DNA of 64,000 nucleotides from Caulobacter sp. (GCA_017745235.1 JAGHZU010000003.1:341695-405694), one strand, 5' to 3'. Counted from the first letter of the stretch, positions 52,336 to 62,580 are shown. Translations and numbers: made by a program. The notes: a model not told the origin generated them from the letters alone.

Positions 52336-55300
52336 CAGACGAACGCCCTTCCAAGCCCCGCCCCTTCGTCGCTCTCGGGCGGCGCCTGGGTCCAGTCGGT
52401 GCAGGCGATGACCGCCCGAGCCAGGTCCAGCGCCGCGATCGGCTTGCTGACAACACCATCGAAGGCGTTTTCGTGATCCAGCAACGCGCGGTCGGCGTCG
52501 GCCGTGAAGGCCAGAACCGGGACGTCCTGGTTCGGCCCCGACGCCTCGCGCAGAGCCTGCAGCGCTTGCAGCCCGGACAAGCCAGGCATGCGCAGGTCCA
52601 TCAGGATGCAATCGAACGGCTCCAGCGCGGCGATATCCAGGGCGGCCTGGCCGTCCTCCACGTCACTGACCGCCGCGCCCAGTGGCTCGAGCACGGCGCG
52701 AGCCAGTTCACGGTTCACCGCGTTGTCGTCGGCCACCAGCACCCGAACGCCATCCAGCTGATGGCCCTCGATCGGCGCGTCTGCGAACTCGTCTCCCTGT
52801 CCCACAGCCTCGGCCAAGGGCGCGTTGATATGGAAGGTGAAGATCGACCCCACGCCCAGCGTGCTGCTCACGGCGATGCCGCCGCCCATGGCCTCGGTGA
52901 GGCCCTTGCAGATCGCCAGTCCGAGGCCCGTGCCGCCGTGGCGGCGGGTTGACGAGGCGTCGACCTGCGAGAAGCGCTGGAACAGCTTGTGCTGTTGGTC
53001 TTCGCTCATGCCCGCGCCCGTATCCTCGACCCGCGCCCGCAGCATTCCCGTCGACGCCTCATAGCCGATGGCCAGGCGCACCGAGCCCTGGTCGGTGAAC
53101 TTCACGGCGTTGCCGACCAGATTCAGCAGCACCTGGCGCAGGCGATCTGGGTCGATCATCACCGCCGCCGGAACCTCCCCCTCGGCTTCACACTCCAGCC
53201 AGAGGCCCTTGGCGTCAGCCTGGGGCGTGAACAGGGTCAAGGCGTCGCGAGCCAGGACCAACGGAGAACACGGGCGCGGCGTGATCTCCACCTGTCCGGC
53301 CTCCAGCTTGGAGAAGTCGAGGATGTCGTTGACGATCGCCAGCAAGGCCTCACCGGCGCTGGACACTCGCTGAACGAACCGCCGCGAGACCTCGTCCAGT
53401 TCGGGCCGTTGCGACAGCAGGCCCGAGAAGCCTATCACCGCCGTCAGGGGGGTGCGGATCTCGTGGCTCATATTGGCCAGGAATTCGCTCTTCACCGCGG
53501 CTGCGTCCTCGGCCGCGGCGCGGGCGTCGGCCAGGGCGCGTTCCTGGGCGACCTGGGAGGTCACCTCGCGGATGACGTCCAGAAAGCCGGTCGGCGCTTC
53601 GGTGACGGGGTCGCGCAGGACCGAGGGGTTGGACTCGAGCCAGACTTCTCGTCCGTCCTGCTTGTGCGCCACCCGCCAACGGACCCGCTCAGCAGGCGCG
53701 CCGGCCAGCAGCTTGCGATAGGTGCGAAGAATGCTGGCCTGCTCATCCGGATAGGCCAGATCGGCCGGTCCCCGGCCCAGCACTTCGTGCGGCGCATAGC
53801 CGATCAGCGTCTCGCAGGACGGCGCAACGAAAGTGATCCGGCCTTCCAGGTCGGCGGTCACGATCATGTCGGTGGTGTTCTCGGCCATCAGGCGATAGCG
53901 CGCCTCGCTCTCCTTCAGCGCGGCCTCGGCCAGCCGGCGGGCGGTCAGATCCTCGATCTGCGCGATGTAGTGGCGCGGGCTGCCGTCGGGATTGTCGACG
54001 CGCGATACGGCCAGCTGGATCCAGAGGATCTCGCCGTTCTTGCGGATGTAGCGCTTGTCCATCCGGTAGGTGGAAATGCGCCCCTCGCGCAGACTGTCGA
54101 CCAGTTCGAGATCGGCCTCCAGGTCGTCGGGGTGGGTGATGGCCTGGAAGTCCAGCGCCAGAAATTCCTCGCGGGTATAACCCACCATGTCGCATAGCGG
54201 CGGATTGACCTTCAGGAAGGACCCGTCCAACCCGACCAGGGCCTTGCCGATGGCCGCGTGCTCGAAGGCGTTCTCAAACAGCTCCAGTTGGGCCTTGCGC
54301 TCGCTGATGTCATGCATCAGCGCCGTCATCTCCCAGCCCGTCGCACCACGCGTGGCGCTGATGGCCAGTTCGATGGGGAACTCGGCCCCGTCCTTGCGCC
54401 GCGCGGTCACCTCTGCGCGCTGGTCCAGGTCGCCCACCCCATCGCCTTGCAGATAGGTCGCAATGCCTGGCGCGCCCGCAGGCAGGATCAGGGCGTTGAT
54501 GTCCGATCCCAGGGCCTCCTGGGCCGTCCAGCCGAAGGTCAGGCGGGCGTACTGGTTCCAACCGGTGATCCGGCCCTTTTCGTCGGCGGTGACGATGGCC
54601 TGGTGCGCCTTGTCGATGATGTTGCGCGCCCGGTCTTCGCTGGCCCGCAGCGAGAGCTCCAGGTTGCGGATATCCGTGACGTCCCAATTGACCCCAACGA
54701 AGCGCAGCGGAGAACCGTCCTCGGCCCGCACCAGCGTGGCCAGGGCGCGCACCGCGCGCACCTCGCCATTGGGATGGACCACCCTGAACTCGGTGTCATA
54801 GGGGGCGTCGCCGTCAATCGCGGCTCGCGCCTGTCGCCGTTCAACCGCCCGGTCCTCGGGATGCAGGCAGGCTCCAAAGGTCGTGGAGCTCATCGGCGTG
54901 CCAGACTCGACGCCGTACAGCGCATACATCCGCTCGTCCCAAGCCAGCTCGTCGGTCCGGACGTTCCATTCCCACACGCCGATCTGGCCCGCTCGCGCGG
55001 CCAGCAGGGCCCGCTCGGACAGGGCGTGATAGCGCGCCTCATTCTCGGTCCGGGTGATCTCGGCGCGCACCCGGGTCGTGATATCGACCACCGTGCCAAA
55101 GACCGCCACCACCGCGCCGGCGGGGTTGCGCTCGCAATAGCCGTGACCTTCGAGATAGCGCAGCTCGCCCGAGGGCAGCACGATACGCGTGACGGCCAGC
55201 TTCCAGTTGACGCCTTGCTCGATGGCCTGGCGCAGGCGGGCCCGTAGCGCCGGGCGATCATCGGGATGCACGGCCTCGACGAAGCGGGCGACCTCGGGAT

Positions 55301-56696
55301 CGGTCGCCGGGTCCAGGCCGTACATCGCCGCTACGTGGGGCGACGACGTCACCTGGCCCGTCACCGTGTCGATGCGCCAATAGCCGATGCCGGCGACCTC
55401 TTCGGCCAGCGCCGTCAGACGGGCCATATGCTCGGCATGTTCCTGCAGCGCCCGGCGCTCCGTCACGTCACGGAAAACGTTGACGATCTCGACAGGCCTG
55501 CCCTCCGCGTCACGCACCACCTGCGGATTGCCTTCCAGCCACACCCAGCGGCCGTCGCCGGCCAGGTAGCGGTGCTGGCGGTCGGTGCGCGGGTCCACGG
55601 GAGCGTCGCCCAGCAGAGCCGCGGTATTGGCCAGGAAACGATCGCGGTCGTCGGGATGGACCAGGCGATCGACGGACGTGCCGATCAGATCCTCGGGTTC
55701 ATAGCCCATCGCCCGGCTGGCGGGCGAGACGTAGAGCAACCTGCCCGCCGTGCTGGCGCGGACGATGACGTCGGACGTGTTCTCGGCCAGCAGCCGATAG
55801 CGGGCCTCGCTGGCGGTCAGCTCCTCCAGATTCCGCGCCTGCTCGGTAATATCCTGGAACACGCCCACCAGGGCGATCACCTTGCCCTGCTCATCCACCT
55901 CACAGGACGCCTTGGACAGCACGATGCGCTCGACGCCGTCGGCGCGGATCAGGCGGGCCTGGAAGGTGCAGGGCTCGCGCGTTTCCACGGATCGCCGCAG
56001 TTCGGCCCTGACCCGCTCGCGGTCGTCGGGATGAAAGGCGGTCAGATTGGCGTCGACCGTGGGCGTGTAGGTGCGCCGGTCGCGGCCGTGGATCTCGTAG
56101 ACCAGGTTGGACCAGAAGACCTCGCTGGCGGCCATGTCGTAGCGCCAGTGGGCCACGCCCGACATCGTCTCGGCCAGTTGCAGAAGGCGCGCCTGCTCCC
56201 AGCGGACGCGATTGACGCGGCCGCGCTCCATCTCGTCGACGACGATCTTGGCGAGGGCCTTCAGGCGTGACAGCTCGCGTTCCGCCAGCGGACCGCGTGG
56301 CTGGGTGTCGATGACGCAGAGCGTGCCCAGGTTGAACCCCGAGGGCGAGGTGAGAACAGCCCCGGCATAGAAACGAATACCGGGTTCGCCGGTCACCAAC
56401 GGATTGTCGGCGAAGCGGGAATCCCCCGCCGCGTCCTGGACCACCATCACGGCATCGGCCTCCAGCGCGATGGCGTGACTGCAGAACGCCATGTCGCGTG
56501 GCGTGGAGCAGGCGGCCAGGCCTTGGCGCGACTTGAACCACTGGCGTTGGTCGTCGATCAGCGAGACCAGGGCGATCGGCGCATCGAACAGGTCGCGCGC
56601 CAGCTCCGTAATGCGGTCAAACGCTTCCTCAGGCGAGGAGTCGAGTATTCCGTAGCTACGAAGTTCCCGAACCCGGCGCGCTTCGTCGTGAGTCAT
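52335..56696 (-). CDS. Hybrid histidine kinase: GAF, seven PAS, HisKA, HATPase, REC
   Basis: A 1453-residue cytoplasmic sensor with no membrane helix. Order: GAF (about 25-165), PAS units near 175-285, 298-415, 430-540, 560-678, 688-802, 805-920 and 930-1050, HisKA with His1078 ([15 protein letters not shown]), HATPase ([26 protein letters not shown]), then a receiver with Asp1367 (ILMDLRMPG). PAS units of this kind bind haem, flavin or small ligands, but the sequence does not tell which. The partner is the overlapping stand-alone receiver. A terminator upstream isolates it from the mla operon. Confidence 0.93.
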   Translation of the reverse strand: MTHDEARRVRELRSYGILDSSPEEAFDRITELARDLFDAPIALVSLIDDQRQWFKSRQGLAACSTPRDMAFCSHAIALEADAVMVVQDAAGDSRFADNPLVTGEPGIRFYAGAVLTSPSGFNLGTLCVIDTQPRGPLAERELSRLKALAKIVVDEMERGRVNRVRWEQARLLQLAETMSGVAHWRYDMAASEVFWSNLVYEIHGRDRRTYTPTVDANLTAFHPDDRERVRAELRRSVETREPCTFQARLIRADGVERIVLSKASCEVDEQGKVIALVGVFQDITEQARNLEELTASEARYRLLAENTSDVIVRASTAGRLLYVSPASRAMGYEPEDLIGTSVDRLVHPDDRDRFLANTAALLGDAPVDPRTDRQHRYLAGDGRWVWLEGNPQVVRDAEGRPVEIVNVFRDVTERRALQEHAEHMARLTALAEEVAGIGYWRIDTVTGQVTSSPHVAAMYGLDPATDPEVARFVEAVHPDDRPALRARLRQAIEQGVNWKLAVTRIVLPSGELRYLEGHGYCERNPAGAVVAVFGTVVDITTRVRAEITRTENEARYHALSERALLAARAGQIGVWEWNVRTDELAWDERMYALYGVESGTPMSSTTFGACLHPEDRAVERRQARAAIDGDAPYDTEFRVVHPNGEVRAVRALATLVRAEDGSPLRFVGVNWDVTDIRNLELSLRASEDRARNIIDKAHQAIVTADEKGRITGWNQYARLTFGWTAQEALGSDINALILPAGAPGIATYLQGDGVGDLDQRAEVTARRKDGAEFPIELAISATRGATGWEMTALMHDISERKAQLELFENAFEHAAIGKALVGLDGSFLKVNPPLCDMVGYTREEFLALDFQAITHPDDLEADLELVDSLREGRISTYRMDKRYIRKNGEILWIQLAVSRVDNPDGSPRHYIAQIEDLTARRLAEAALKESEARYRLMAENTTDMIVTADLEGRITFVAPSCETLIGYAPHEVLGRGPADLAYPDEQASILRTYRKLLAGAPAERVRWRVAHKQDGREVWLESNPSVLRDPVTEAPTGFLDVIREVTSQVAQERALADARAAAEDAAAVKSEFLANMSHEIRTPLTAVIGFSGLLSQRPELDEVSRRFVQRVSSAGEALLAIVNDILDFSKLEAGQVEITPRPCSPLVLARDALTLFTPQADAKGLWLECEAEGEVPAAVMIDPDRLRQVLLNLVGNAVKFTDQGSVRLAIGYEASTGMLRARVEDTGAGMSEDQQHKLFQRFSQVDASSTRRHGGTGLGLAICKGLTEAMGGGIAVSSTLGVGSIFTFHINAPLAEAVGQGDEFADAPIEGHQLDGVRVLVADDNAVNRELARAVLEPLGAAVSDVEDGQAALDIAALEPFDCILMDLRMPGLSGLQALQALREASGPNQDVPVLAFTADADRALLDHENAFDGVVSKPIAALDLARAVIACTDWTQAPPESDEGAGLGRAFV

Positions 56697-56756
56697 GTCG
56701 TCCTCCGCCGGGACAAGCTGACCGCAACGTCCGTCGATCCGGTTAAGATCGCATGC

Positions 56757-56793
56757 GACAAATCGCGCCCAGCCCTTATGGGGGCGGGCGCGA
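56757..56793 (-). terminator. Rho-independent terminator after the mla operon
   Basis: On the minus strand TCGCGCCC-GCCC, loop CCATAA, GGGC, a bulged T, GGGCGCGA, then TTTGT. It lies shortly after the mlaF stop and before the hybrid-kinase start. Confidence 0.75.
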
Positions 56794-56816
56794 CGCTTTC
56801 TGGCGAGCCCTCGGGA

Positions 56817-57584
56817 TCAGACCGCGGCGCTCATCGGTCCGTCAGGCCGGCCATCCACGAACTGGCGGACATAGGGATTGTCCGAAGTGTCCAGCGCCGA
56901 AGGCGGGCCGCGCCAGACGATCTTCCCGCCGTGGAGCATGGCGATCTCGTCGCCGATGGTCCGGGCCGAGGCCAGGTCGTGAGTGATCGACACGGCCGTG
57001 CAGCCGAGGTCCTTCACCTGGTCGACGATCAGCTCGTTGATCGCCGCCGAGGTGATCGGGTCCAGGCCGGTGGTCGGCTCGTCGAAGAAGATGATCTCGG
57101 GATTGGCCACCACCGCGCGGGCCAGGCCCACGCGCTTCTGCATGCCGCCCGACAGTTCGGACGGGAAACGATTGGCGATCTCCGGGCCCAGGCGTACGCG
57201 CGCCAGGGCCTGGATCGCGCGATCCTTCGCCTCCTTGCGAGGCACGCCGTCGGCGTTGATGAGACGGAAGGCCACGTTCTCCCAGACATTCAAGCTGTCG
57301 AACAGCGCGGCGCCCTGGAACAGCACGCCGATCCGCGAGAACAGCTCGCGTCGGGCGCGACCGCCCATGCCGATCATGTCCTTGCCGTCGACCAGGACCT
57401 GGCCGGCGTCGGGACGCACCAGGCCCATGGCGACCTTGATCGTCACGGACTTGCCCTGGCCGGAGCCCCCGATGATGACCAGCGATCGCCCCGCCGGCAC
57501 GCTGAGGTCCAGACCGTCCAGGACCTGGGCGGTGTCGAAGCGTTTCTTGACGCCTTTCCACTCGAGTTTGGGCGTATCGGTCAT
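56817..57584 (-). CDS. mlaF: Phospholipid ABC transporter ATPase MlaF
   Basis: A 255-residue ATPase: Walker A GGSGQGKS (39-46), LFQGAALFDSLNVWEN (Q-loop), signature ELSGGMQKRVGLARA, Walker B IIFFDEPTTGLDP, and SITHDLAS switch. The SGGMQKR signature and GLDPITS are specific to MlaF-like MCE ATPases. It powers retrograde phospholipid transport between the membranes. The start MTDTPKLEW overlaps the mlaE stop by four bases; the longer frame that begins inside mlaE is a shadow. No mlaB is present in the operon. Confidence 0.93.
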   Translation of the reverse strand: MTDTPKLEWKGVKKRFDTAQVLDGLDLSVPAGRSLVIIGGSGQGKSVTIKVAMGLVRPDAGQVLVDGKDMIGMGGRARRELFSRIGVLFQGAALFDSLNVWENVAFRLINADGVPRKEAKDRAIQALARVRLGPEIANRFPSELSGGMQKRVGLARAVVANPEIIFFDEPTTGLDPITSAAINELIVDQVKDLGCTAVSITHDLASARTIGDEIAMLHGGKIVWRGPPSALDTSDNPYVRQFVDGRPDGPMSAAV

Positions 57585-58387
57585 GCGGCGGTGAACAGCG
57601 TTGTGAGGAGATAGTCCGAGGCGAAGATCAGGATCGCCGACGACACCACGGCGTGGGTGGTGGCGCGGCCCACGCCCCGGGCGCCGCCCTTGGCGTTGTA
57701 GCCGTGGTAGCAGCCCATCAGCGCCACGATGAAGCCGAAGACGGCGGCCTTGATCAGACCCGAACCGATGTCCCAGCCCTGGATGAAGCTGACCGTGTTG
57801 CGGACATAGACCGTGGGGTTGAAGTCCAGGATCCGCACCGCCACCAGCCAGCCCCCGGCCACGCCGATGATGTCGGCCACGGCGGTAAGCAACGGCAGGG
57901 CCAGCACCGCGGCCGTCAGGCGAGGCGCGACCAGGTAGCGGAACGGGTCGGTCGACAGGGTTCGCATGGCGTCGATCTGCTCGGTCGCCCGCATGGCCCC
58001 GATCTCGGCGGCGATAGCGGCTGAGACCCGCCCAGCAAGCATGAGGGCGGCCAGCACCGGTCCCAGCTCCCGGGTGATGCCCAGGGCCACGATCTGCGGC
58101 ATCACCTGCTCGGCGTTGAAGCGCCCGCCGCCGGTGTAGATGTTCAGAGCCAAGGCCGCGCCGGTGAACACGGCGGTCAGGCCCACGACCGGCAGCGAGA
58201 AGAAGCCGATGGCGATGAGCTGGCGCAGCAACTGGATCGGAAACCACCGCGGCGTGAAGCAAGCCACCACGCCACGCACCGCGAACACGGCCACGCCGCC
58301 CACCATCCGCAACGCGGCCAGGGTCGAGCGCCCGATCACGCGGGCAGGCCGGAAGAAGGCGGGAACGCCCCCGCTGGCGGCGACCAT
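57581..58387 (-). CDS. mlaE: Phospholipid ABC permease MlaE
   Basis: A 268-residue permease with about five or six hydrophobic helices. FFSLPVVGLTAVFTGAALAL, GITRELGPVLAALMLAGRV and GAMRATEQIDAM are the MlaE-family core; the last is the ATPase coupling helix. It is the inner-membrane part of the Mla system with MlaF and MlaD. It begins one base before the end of the gap to mlaD and overlaps mlaF, so all three are coupled. Confidence 0.94.
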   Translation of the reverse strand: MVAASGGVPAFFRPARVIGRSTLAALRMVGGVAVFAVRGVVACFTPRWFPIQLLRQLIAIGFFSLPVVGLTAVFTGAALALNIYTGGGRFNAEQVMPQIVALGITRELGPVLAALMLAGRVSAAIAAEIGAMRATEQIDAMRTLSTDPFRYLVAPRLTAAVLALPLLTAVADIIGVAGGWLVAVRILDFNPTVYVRNTVSFIQGWDIGSGLIKAAVFGFIVALMGCYHGYNAKGGARGVGRATTHAVVSSAILIFASDYLLTTLFTAA

Positions 58388-58388
58388 C

Positions 58389-58907
58389 CTAGTAGCTGTC
58401 CGGCGCGACGGTGGCGTCGGCCGCGGGCGTCTTGGCCGAAGCGGCGTCGCCCGAGGCGGCCGCGTCGCCCTGCGGGCGCATGACTGAGCCGATCAGGCCG
58501 AACAGGTCCACCGCGCCCTGGGTGTTTTCGATCTCGCCGCCGGCCTTCAAGTCCTCGGTCGAGCCGCCCGGAGCGATGGCCACGTGCACCCCGCCCAGCA
58601 GGCTGTCGCTGGTGATCTTGGCCGTAGAGTCGGCCGGCAGCTTGACCGTCGGGTCCAGCGTCAGCTTGGCCACGGCCAGGTAGCTCTTCGGGTCCAGGGT
58701 GATCTGCGAGACGGTCCCGACCTTGACGCCGGCCACGCTGACGCTGGCGCCGGGCGCCAGCGAGCCGACCTGGCCGAACTTGGCGGTGACGTCATAGCCG
58801 CCCGGCTTGCCCCCTACCCCGCCAACGGTCAGCGAATAGCCCAGAAACCCCGCCGCGAGGGCGAGGACGACAAGACCCATCCCGGTCTCGGCCCATTGTT
58901 CGCGCAA
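58389..58907 (-). CDS. mlaD: MCE-domain protein MlaD
   Basis: A 172-residue inner-membrane protein: one N-terminal helix (GMGLVVLALAAGFLGYSLT), then an MCE domain YDVTAKFGQVGSLAPGASVS, VAGVKVGTVSQITLD and ITSDSLLGGVHVAI. MlaD forms a hexameric ring channel for lipids. The start is TTG, preceded by AAGGGGATAAGCG; no ATG is nearby. The C-terminal tail is Ala/Asp-rich and likely disordered. Confidence 0.92.
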   Translation of the reverse strand: MREQWAETGMGLVVLALAAGFLGYSLTVGGVGGKPGGYDVTAKFGQVGSLAPGASVSVAGVKVGTVSQITLDPKSYLAVAKLTLDPTVKLPADSTAKITSDSLLGGVHVAIAPGGSTEDLKAGGEIENTQGAVDLFGLIGSVMRPQGDAAASGDAASAKTPAADATVAPDSY

Positions 58908-58963
58908 CGCTTATCCCCTTTCGAAATCAGCCCCGGCCTCTGCAGCGGCCGGGGGATCGCTTC

Positions 58964-59614
58964 TTACTTACGCGACGCGGGACGCTGGGCGTCGCGCTGC
59001 AATTGATTGATAAGCACGTCGATGTTGCCGCCGGCGTTGTCGATCGTGGACACGAAGTCCTGTTGCTGGGTGATGGCCAGCCATACGCCCTTGAACTGCA
59101 CGTCGACGACCTTCCAGTTGGCGCCGCCGCCCAGCACGCGCCAGGACACCGGCAAGGGCTGGCTCAGTTGACCGCCGGAGATCACGGTGTTGACGATCAC
59201 GTCGCCCGGCTTGCGCACGACCGACCCGGTCACCTTCAGGTTCTCGCCGCGATAGTCGTCGATGCGGTTCTGGTAGACGTTCTCGGCGTAGACGCGGAAG
59301 ACGCTGGTGAACCGCGCGCGCTGGTCGGGCGTGATCGTCCGGGCGTACTTGCCCAGCACGAAGTTGGTGACCTTCGGCACGTCGGCGAGTTCGTCGATGG
59401 CCTGGTGGAAGACGGCCTTCTTCTGGGCGTCGGTCTGCTTGCGATCAGCCAACACCGAAATGACCCGCTGGGCCTTGGTCTGCACGAACTGCTCGGCCTG
59501 CGGGTCGCGGGCGTTCTGGGCCAGCGCCGGAGCGGCGGCCGCCAGACCGCCAAGGCCGATGGCGGCGGCAAGCGCGAACTGGACGGAACGTCGGGTCGTG
59601 CGAACTTGGGTCAT
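58964..59614 (-). CDS. mlaC: Periplasmic phospholipid carrier MlaC
   Basis: A 216-residue periplasmic protein with signal peptide ending ALA at about residue 32. The Tol_Ttg2-family body includes FVLGKYARTITPDQRARFTSVF, YAENVYQNRIDDYRGE and WKVVDVQFKGVWLAITQQQDF. MlaC shuttles phospholipid between MlaA in the outer membrane and MlaFED. It lies 56 bases before mlaD and 59 bases after mlaA in one operon. Confidence 0.93.
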   Translation of the reverse strand: MTQVRTTRRSVQFALAAAIGLGGLAAAAPALAQNARDPQAEQFVQTKAQRVISVLADRKQTDAQKKAVFHQAIDELADVPKVTNFVLGKYARTITPDQRARFTSVFRVYAENVYQNRIDDYRGENLKVTGSVVRKPGDVIVNTVISGGQLSQPLPVSWRVLGGGANWKVVDVQFKGVWLAITQQQDFVSTIDNAGGNIDVLINQLQRDAQRPASRK

Positions 59615-59673
59615 GATCTATTCCGGATGATCGTCTTGGCTCGGGGGAAAGCCGGTGATGGAGGCGGCGCCGG

Positions 59674-60594
59674 TCAGGGCGAAGTGGGGGTGTCGAAGTC
59701 CGGCAGGGCCTCGACCTCGCCGGTGGCCTGCCGCACGAAGGCGGCGCGATACTGGCCAAAGGCCGAACGCGCGGTCACGTAAGGATCCACCGCGTCGTCC
59801 AGCACGCGGAAGGCGCCGTCGGCGTTGGCCCGGGTGTCCAGTGATTGCACCGCCAGTCGGCTGGCGCCGAACGTCGTGGTCCAGCCGCCGCCCAGGATGC
59901 CGACCGGATCGGTGAAGAAGTCGACCGTGCGGCCCACGCCTTCGCGGAAGCTGGAAGGGCCGATGATCGGCACATAGACATAGGGTCCGGGCCGGACGCC
60001 GTAGCGCCCCAGGGTCTGGCCGAAGTCGGCGTCATGCGGGGCGATGCCCATCTTGGCGGCGACGTCGAACAGGCCCAGCAGGCCGATGGTCGAGTTTATG
60101 GCGAAGCGCGCCGTCGTGCGGCCCGCCCGCCGGGGGTGGCCCTGGGCCACGTCGTTCAGAAAGGTCGCCGGTTCGCCCAGGTTATAGACCACGGCGCTGA
60201 CGCGGTGCTGCAGCGGCGTGGGAGTCACGGCCATGTAGCCGTGAGCCACCGGGGCCAGGATCGCGCGATCCAGGCCCATGGCGAAGGCGAAGGTCTTGCG
60301 GTTGAAGCCCTCCAGCGGATCGTAGGCGGTGTCCTGAGCCTCGGTGGAACCCGGAACGACCTGCGGGACGCTAGCGTCCGGCGAGGCGGCCGCAGCGTCG
60401 ACGACAGGTGTGGCGTCAACGGCGGAAGCGGCTTCGGCTGGAGCTGAAACGGACGGAGCGATGTCCTGGGCAAGGGCCGGAAAGGCCAGGGCCGCGGCCC
60501 CCGCCGCCAGCATGCCGGCCACAAATATGCGCGGCTTCATCCGAGCGCCACGCGATGCGTGGAGCTTGCTGCAGGTTTCCGACGCGCTGCTCAT
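59674..60594 (-). CDS. mlaA: Outer-membrane lipid asymmetry protein MlaA (VacJ)
   Basis: A 306-residue VacJ protein. DPLEGFNRKTFAFAMGLDRA, ATFLNDVAQGH, RFAINSTIGLLGLFDVA and PYVYVPIIGPSSFREGVG are diagnostic. The signal segment (MKPRIFVAGMLAAGAAALAF ending ALA) ends without a lipobox cysteine, unlike E. coli MlaA, so the mature protein would be non-lipidated. Start 60594 has AGGAGA before it; the internal ATG at 60540 would start at the signal itself but has no ribosome site. The first gene of the mla operon; an Ala/Pro-rich linker (about 45-90) follows the signal. Confidence 0.9.
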   Translation of the reverse strand: MSSASETCSKLHASRGARMKPRIFVAGMLAAGAAALAFPALAQDIAPSVSAPAEAASAVDATPVVDAAAASPDASVPQVVPGSTEAQDTAYDPLEGFNRKTFAFAMGLDRAILAPVAHGYMAVTPTPLQHRVSAVVYNLGEPATFLNDVAQGHPRRAGRTTARFAINSTIGLLGLFDVAAKMGIAPHDADFGQTLGRYGVRPGPYVYVPIIGPSSFREGVGRTVDFFTDPVGILGGGWTTTFGASRLAVQSLDTRANADGAFRVLDDAVDPYVTARSAFGQYRAAFVRQATGEVEALPDFDTPTSP

Positions 60595-60600
60595 CTTGGT

Positions 60601-60621
60601 CTCCTGCCGTCCGACGGCAGG
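60601..60621 (-). promoter_or_regulatory. Hairpin overlapping the mlaA ribosome-binding site
   Basis: On the minus strand CCTGCCG-TCGGA-CGGCAGG forms a 7-bp stem whose 3' arm contains the first bases of the AGGAGA ribosome-binding site of the 60594 start. It could lower translation of mlaA. Whether it regulates or merely sets a level is not known. Confidence 0.45.
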
Positions 60622-60833
60622 CGGGATGTAGGCGCTGAGAGAAGCTTGGCAACCCCAACTTGTCACAAAGTAGACGTCAAAGCCGCCAACAGTGCACCGT
60701 TTTGTAGATTGATGACGCTTATTGTCAAAAAAGCCACGTTCGAAGAATCTCGACCGATCGCCCCAAGGGTGAATTCCGTCCTTGTACGGTCGTCATGCGA
60801 GGTTGCTGAGTCGAACCCTTGCCGTTCCACGAA

Positions 60834-60877
60834 GGCTCGACAAGGGCTCGACGACAGCTTGCCGGGGGCTCGACAAT
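60834..60877. repeat. Tandem 11-bp repeats downstream of ilvE
   Basis: GGCTCGAC occurs at 60834, 60845 and 60867, and a degenerate copy at 60856, giving four units of 11 bases. A poorer copy may start at 60823. The units lie in the 296-base gap between ilvE and mlaA, directly behind the ilvE stop. One helical turn per unit would put equal faces in line for a bound protein. Confidence 0.55.
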
Positions 60878-60890
60878 CGCTCCCCCGAGA

Positions 60891-61982
60891 TCAGACCGCG
60901 CGGACCCAGCCGTACGGATCGGGAACCTGGCCGCGCTGGATGCCGACCAGGCCGTTGCGCAGCTCCTCGGTGCGGGCGCCCGAACCGCCGTTGCCGATCA
61001 CGAAGTCGCCGTCCTTGGACTTGACCGTCCCGATGGGGGTGAGCACCGCGGCCGTGCCGCAGGCGAAAGCTTCGCGCAGGCGGCCGCTGGCGGCGTCGGC
61101 GCGCCACTGTTCGATCGAATAAGGTTCCTCACGGACCGTGATCCCCTTGTCCTTGGCCAGGGCGATGACCGAGGCGCGGGTGATGCCCGGCAAGATCGAG
61201 CCGCCCAGCGGCGGGGTGACCATCGAGCCGTCCTCGAACACGAAGAAGACGTTCATGCCGCCCAGTTCCTCGACCCAGCGACGCTCGACCGCATCGAGAA
61301 AGACCACCTGATCGCAACCGTTCTCGATCGCTTCGGCCTGGGCCAACAGGCTTGCGGCGTAGTTGCCGCCGCACTTGGCCGCCCCCGTGCCGCCCGGCGC
61401 GGCGCGGGTGTAGTCCTGCGACACCCAGACCGAGACCGCGTCGGCCTTGTTCTTGAAGTAGGCGCCGACCGACGAGGCGATGACGATATAGAGATATTCC
61501 GACGAGGGCTTCACACCCAGGAACGCCTCGCTGGCGAACATGAAGGGACGCAGGTAGAGGCTGCCATCGCCGTCCGGGATCCAGGCGCGGTCTGCGTCGA
61601 TCAACTGCGACAGCGATTCCAGGAACAGCTCTTCCGGCAAGGCCGGCATGGCCATGCGGCGCGCGGATTCGTTGAAGCGGCGAGCGTTCTGCTCCGGACG
61701 GAACAGCGTCGCGCCGCCGTCGGGCGTGCGATAGGCCTTCAGCCCCTCGAAGATTTCCTGGGCGTAGTGCAGGACGGCCGAGGCCGGATCCATCGGGATC
61801 GGGGCGCGCGGCTCGACCTTGGCGTCGTGCCAGCCCAGACCTTCCTTGTAGCGGATCGTCACCATGTGGTCGGTGAACACCCGGCCAAAGCCCGGATTGG
61901 CCAGAAGTTCGGCGCGCTTCTCAGCCGAGACCGGGTTCGGATGCGGCAGATGGGTGAACGAGGAGGTTTGCTGCGAAGTCAT
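60891..61982 (-). CDS. ilvE: Branched-chain amino acid aminotransferase
   Basis: A 363-residue class IV PLP aminotransferase of the longer (BCAT2) branch. The Schiff-base Lys203 is in [14 protein letters not shown]; Arg84 ([16 protein letters not shown]) and the [12 protein letters not shown] strand with Glu are the other cofactor contacts, and [12 protein letters not shown] is the phosphate-binding loop. It interconverts Val, Leu and Ile with their 2-oxoacids, linking synthesis to the valine catabolic genes at the window's start. Its upstream region carries a perfect palindrome at 62087-62107. Confidence 0.95.
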   Translation of the reverse strand: MTSQQTSSFTHLPHPNPVSAEKRAELLANPGFGRVFTDHMVTIRYKEGLGWHDAKVEPRAPIPMDPASAVLHYAQEIFEGLKAYRTPDGGATLFRPEQNARRFNESARRMAMPALPEELFLESLSQLIDADRAWIPDGDGSLYLRPFMFASEAFLGVKPSSEYLYIVIASSVGAYFKNKADAVSVWVSQDYTRAAPGGTGAAKCGGNYAASLLAQAEAIENGCDQVVFLDAVERRWVEELGGMNVFFVFEDGSMVTPPLGGSILPGITRASVIALAKDKGITVREEPYSIEQWRADAASGRLREAFACGTAAVLTPIGTVKSKDGDFVIGNGGSGARTEELRNGLVGIQRGQVPDPYGWVRAV

Positions 61983-62580
61983 TGAAAGCTCTTGTCGCGG
62001 GATTTCGAGGGATCGCGCCGGCCGTCCCTCGGGAACGGCGGTGCGGAAGAAGCGAGACGGATCGGCGCGGACGTCGCGTATCGAACTATGACGGCCGCGC
62101 CGTCATACGCTCATCGCCACCGGCGCGCGCTTGGCGCCGATATGTCCGGTTACGACCAAACTGGATCGGCTCGACATGACCGACATCTCGTCTCCGCTCG
62201 CCGCACAACGCGGCGCTTGCGACCAGCCTCGAGAGCCGTCGCACACCGGGCGCAATTTCGCGGTCGGCGGCCCCGAGCGCAACCCCATTTAGCGCGAAAG
62301 CGCGCGCAGCTTTTCGAAAGGCCTGGCGACCCGATGAGCGATGGGATTTCTGGGAAGGATGACGAACCTAAGTCGACGAAACAGTGAATTACACCTACGC
62401 CGTAGTGCGCCGAGATGCTTGAATGCCGGATGAGAGAGGGCCGCGCCCTTCACCACCGCTGAAATTTCCAGAGCTCCATATCTCCCCGACATTAGCAGCA
62501 AGAATCCGAAGAGCGCCCGACCGGCGGGTCCTTCCGAATGCAGCGAACGTCGGATTTGCAAGACGCCAGAGGGTAGACCC
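61983..62580. other. Gene-free interval upstream of ilvE
   Basis: No convincing gene lies here. Open frames on both strands (for example 62289-62561 minus) lack ribosome sites, family motifs and consistent codon use. The part after about 62380 is AT-richer than the rest of the window. Visible structure: the palindrome at 62087-62107 and a small GCGC-GAAA-GCGC hairpin at 62292-62303. It should hold the ilvE promoter near its left end and the promoter for the nuclease-family gene at its right end. Confidence 0.6.
62087..62107. promoter_or_regulatory. Perfect palindrome upstream of ilvE
   Basis: TATGACGGC and GCCGTCATA are perfect 9-base inverted arms with a three-base centre. The site lies 105-125 bases before the ilvE start. 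It may be an operator; without a T-run it is not a classical terminator. No regulator can be named. Confidence 0.5.

Noticed and set aside
56817..58262. A 481-codon frame that would fuse MlaE sequence to MlaF
   Set aside because: The N-terminal half is out of register with the real mlaE frame and has shadow composition; MlaF starts at 57584 with an ATGA overlap.
62289..62561. A 90-codon minus-strand frame in the ilvE upstream interval
   Set aside because: No ribosome site, no recognisable motif and irregular codon use.
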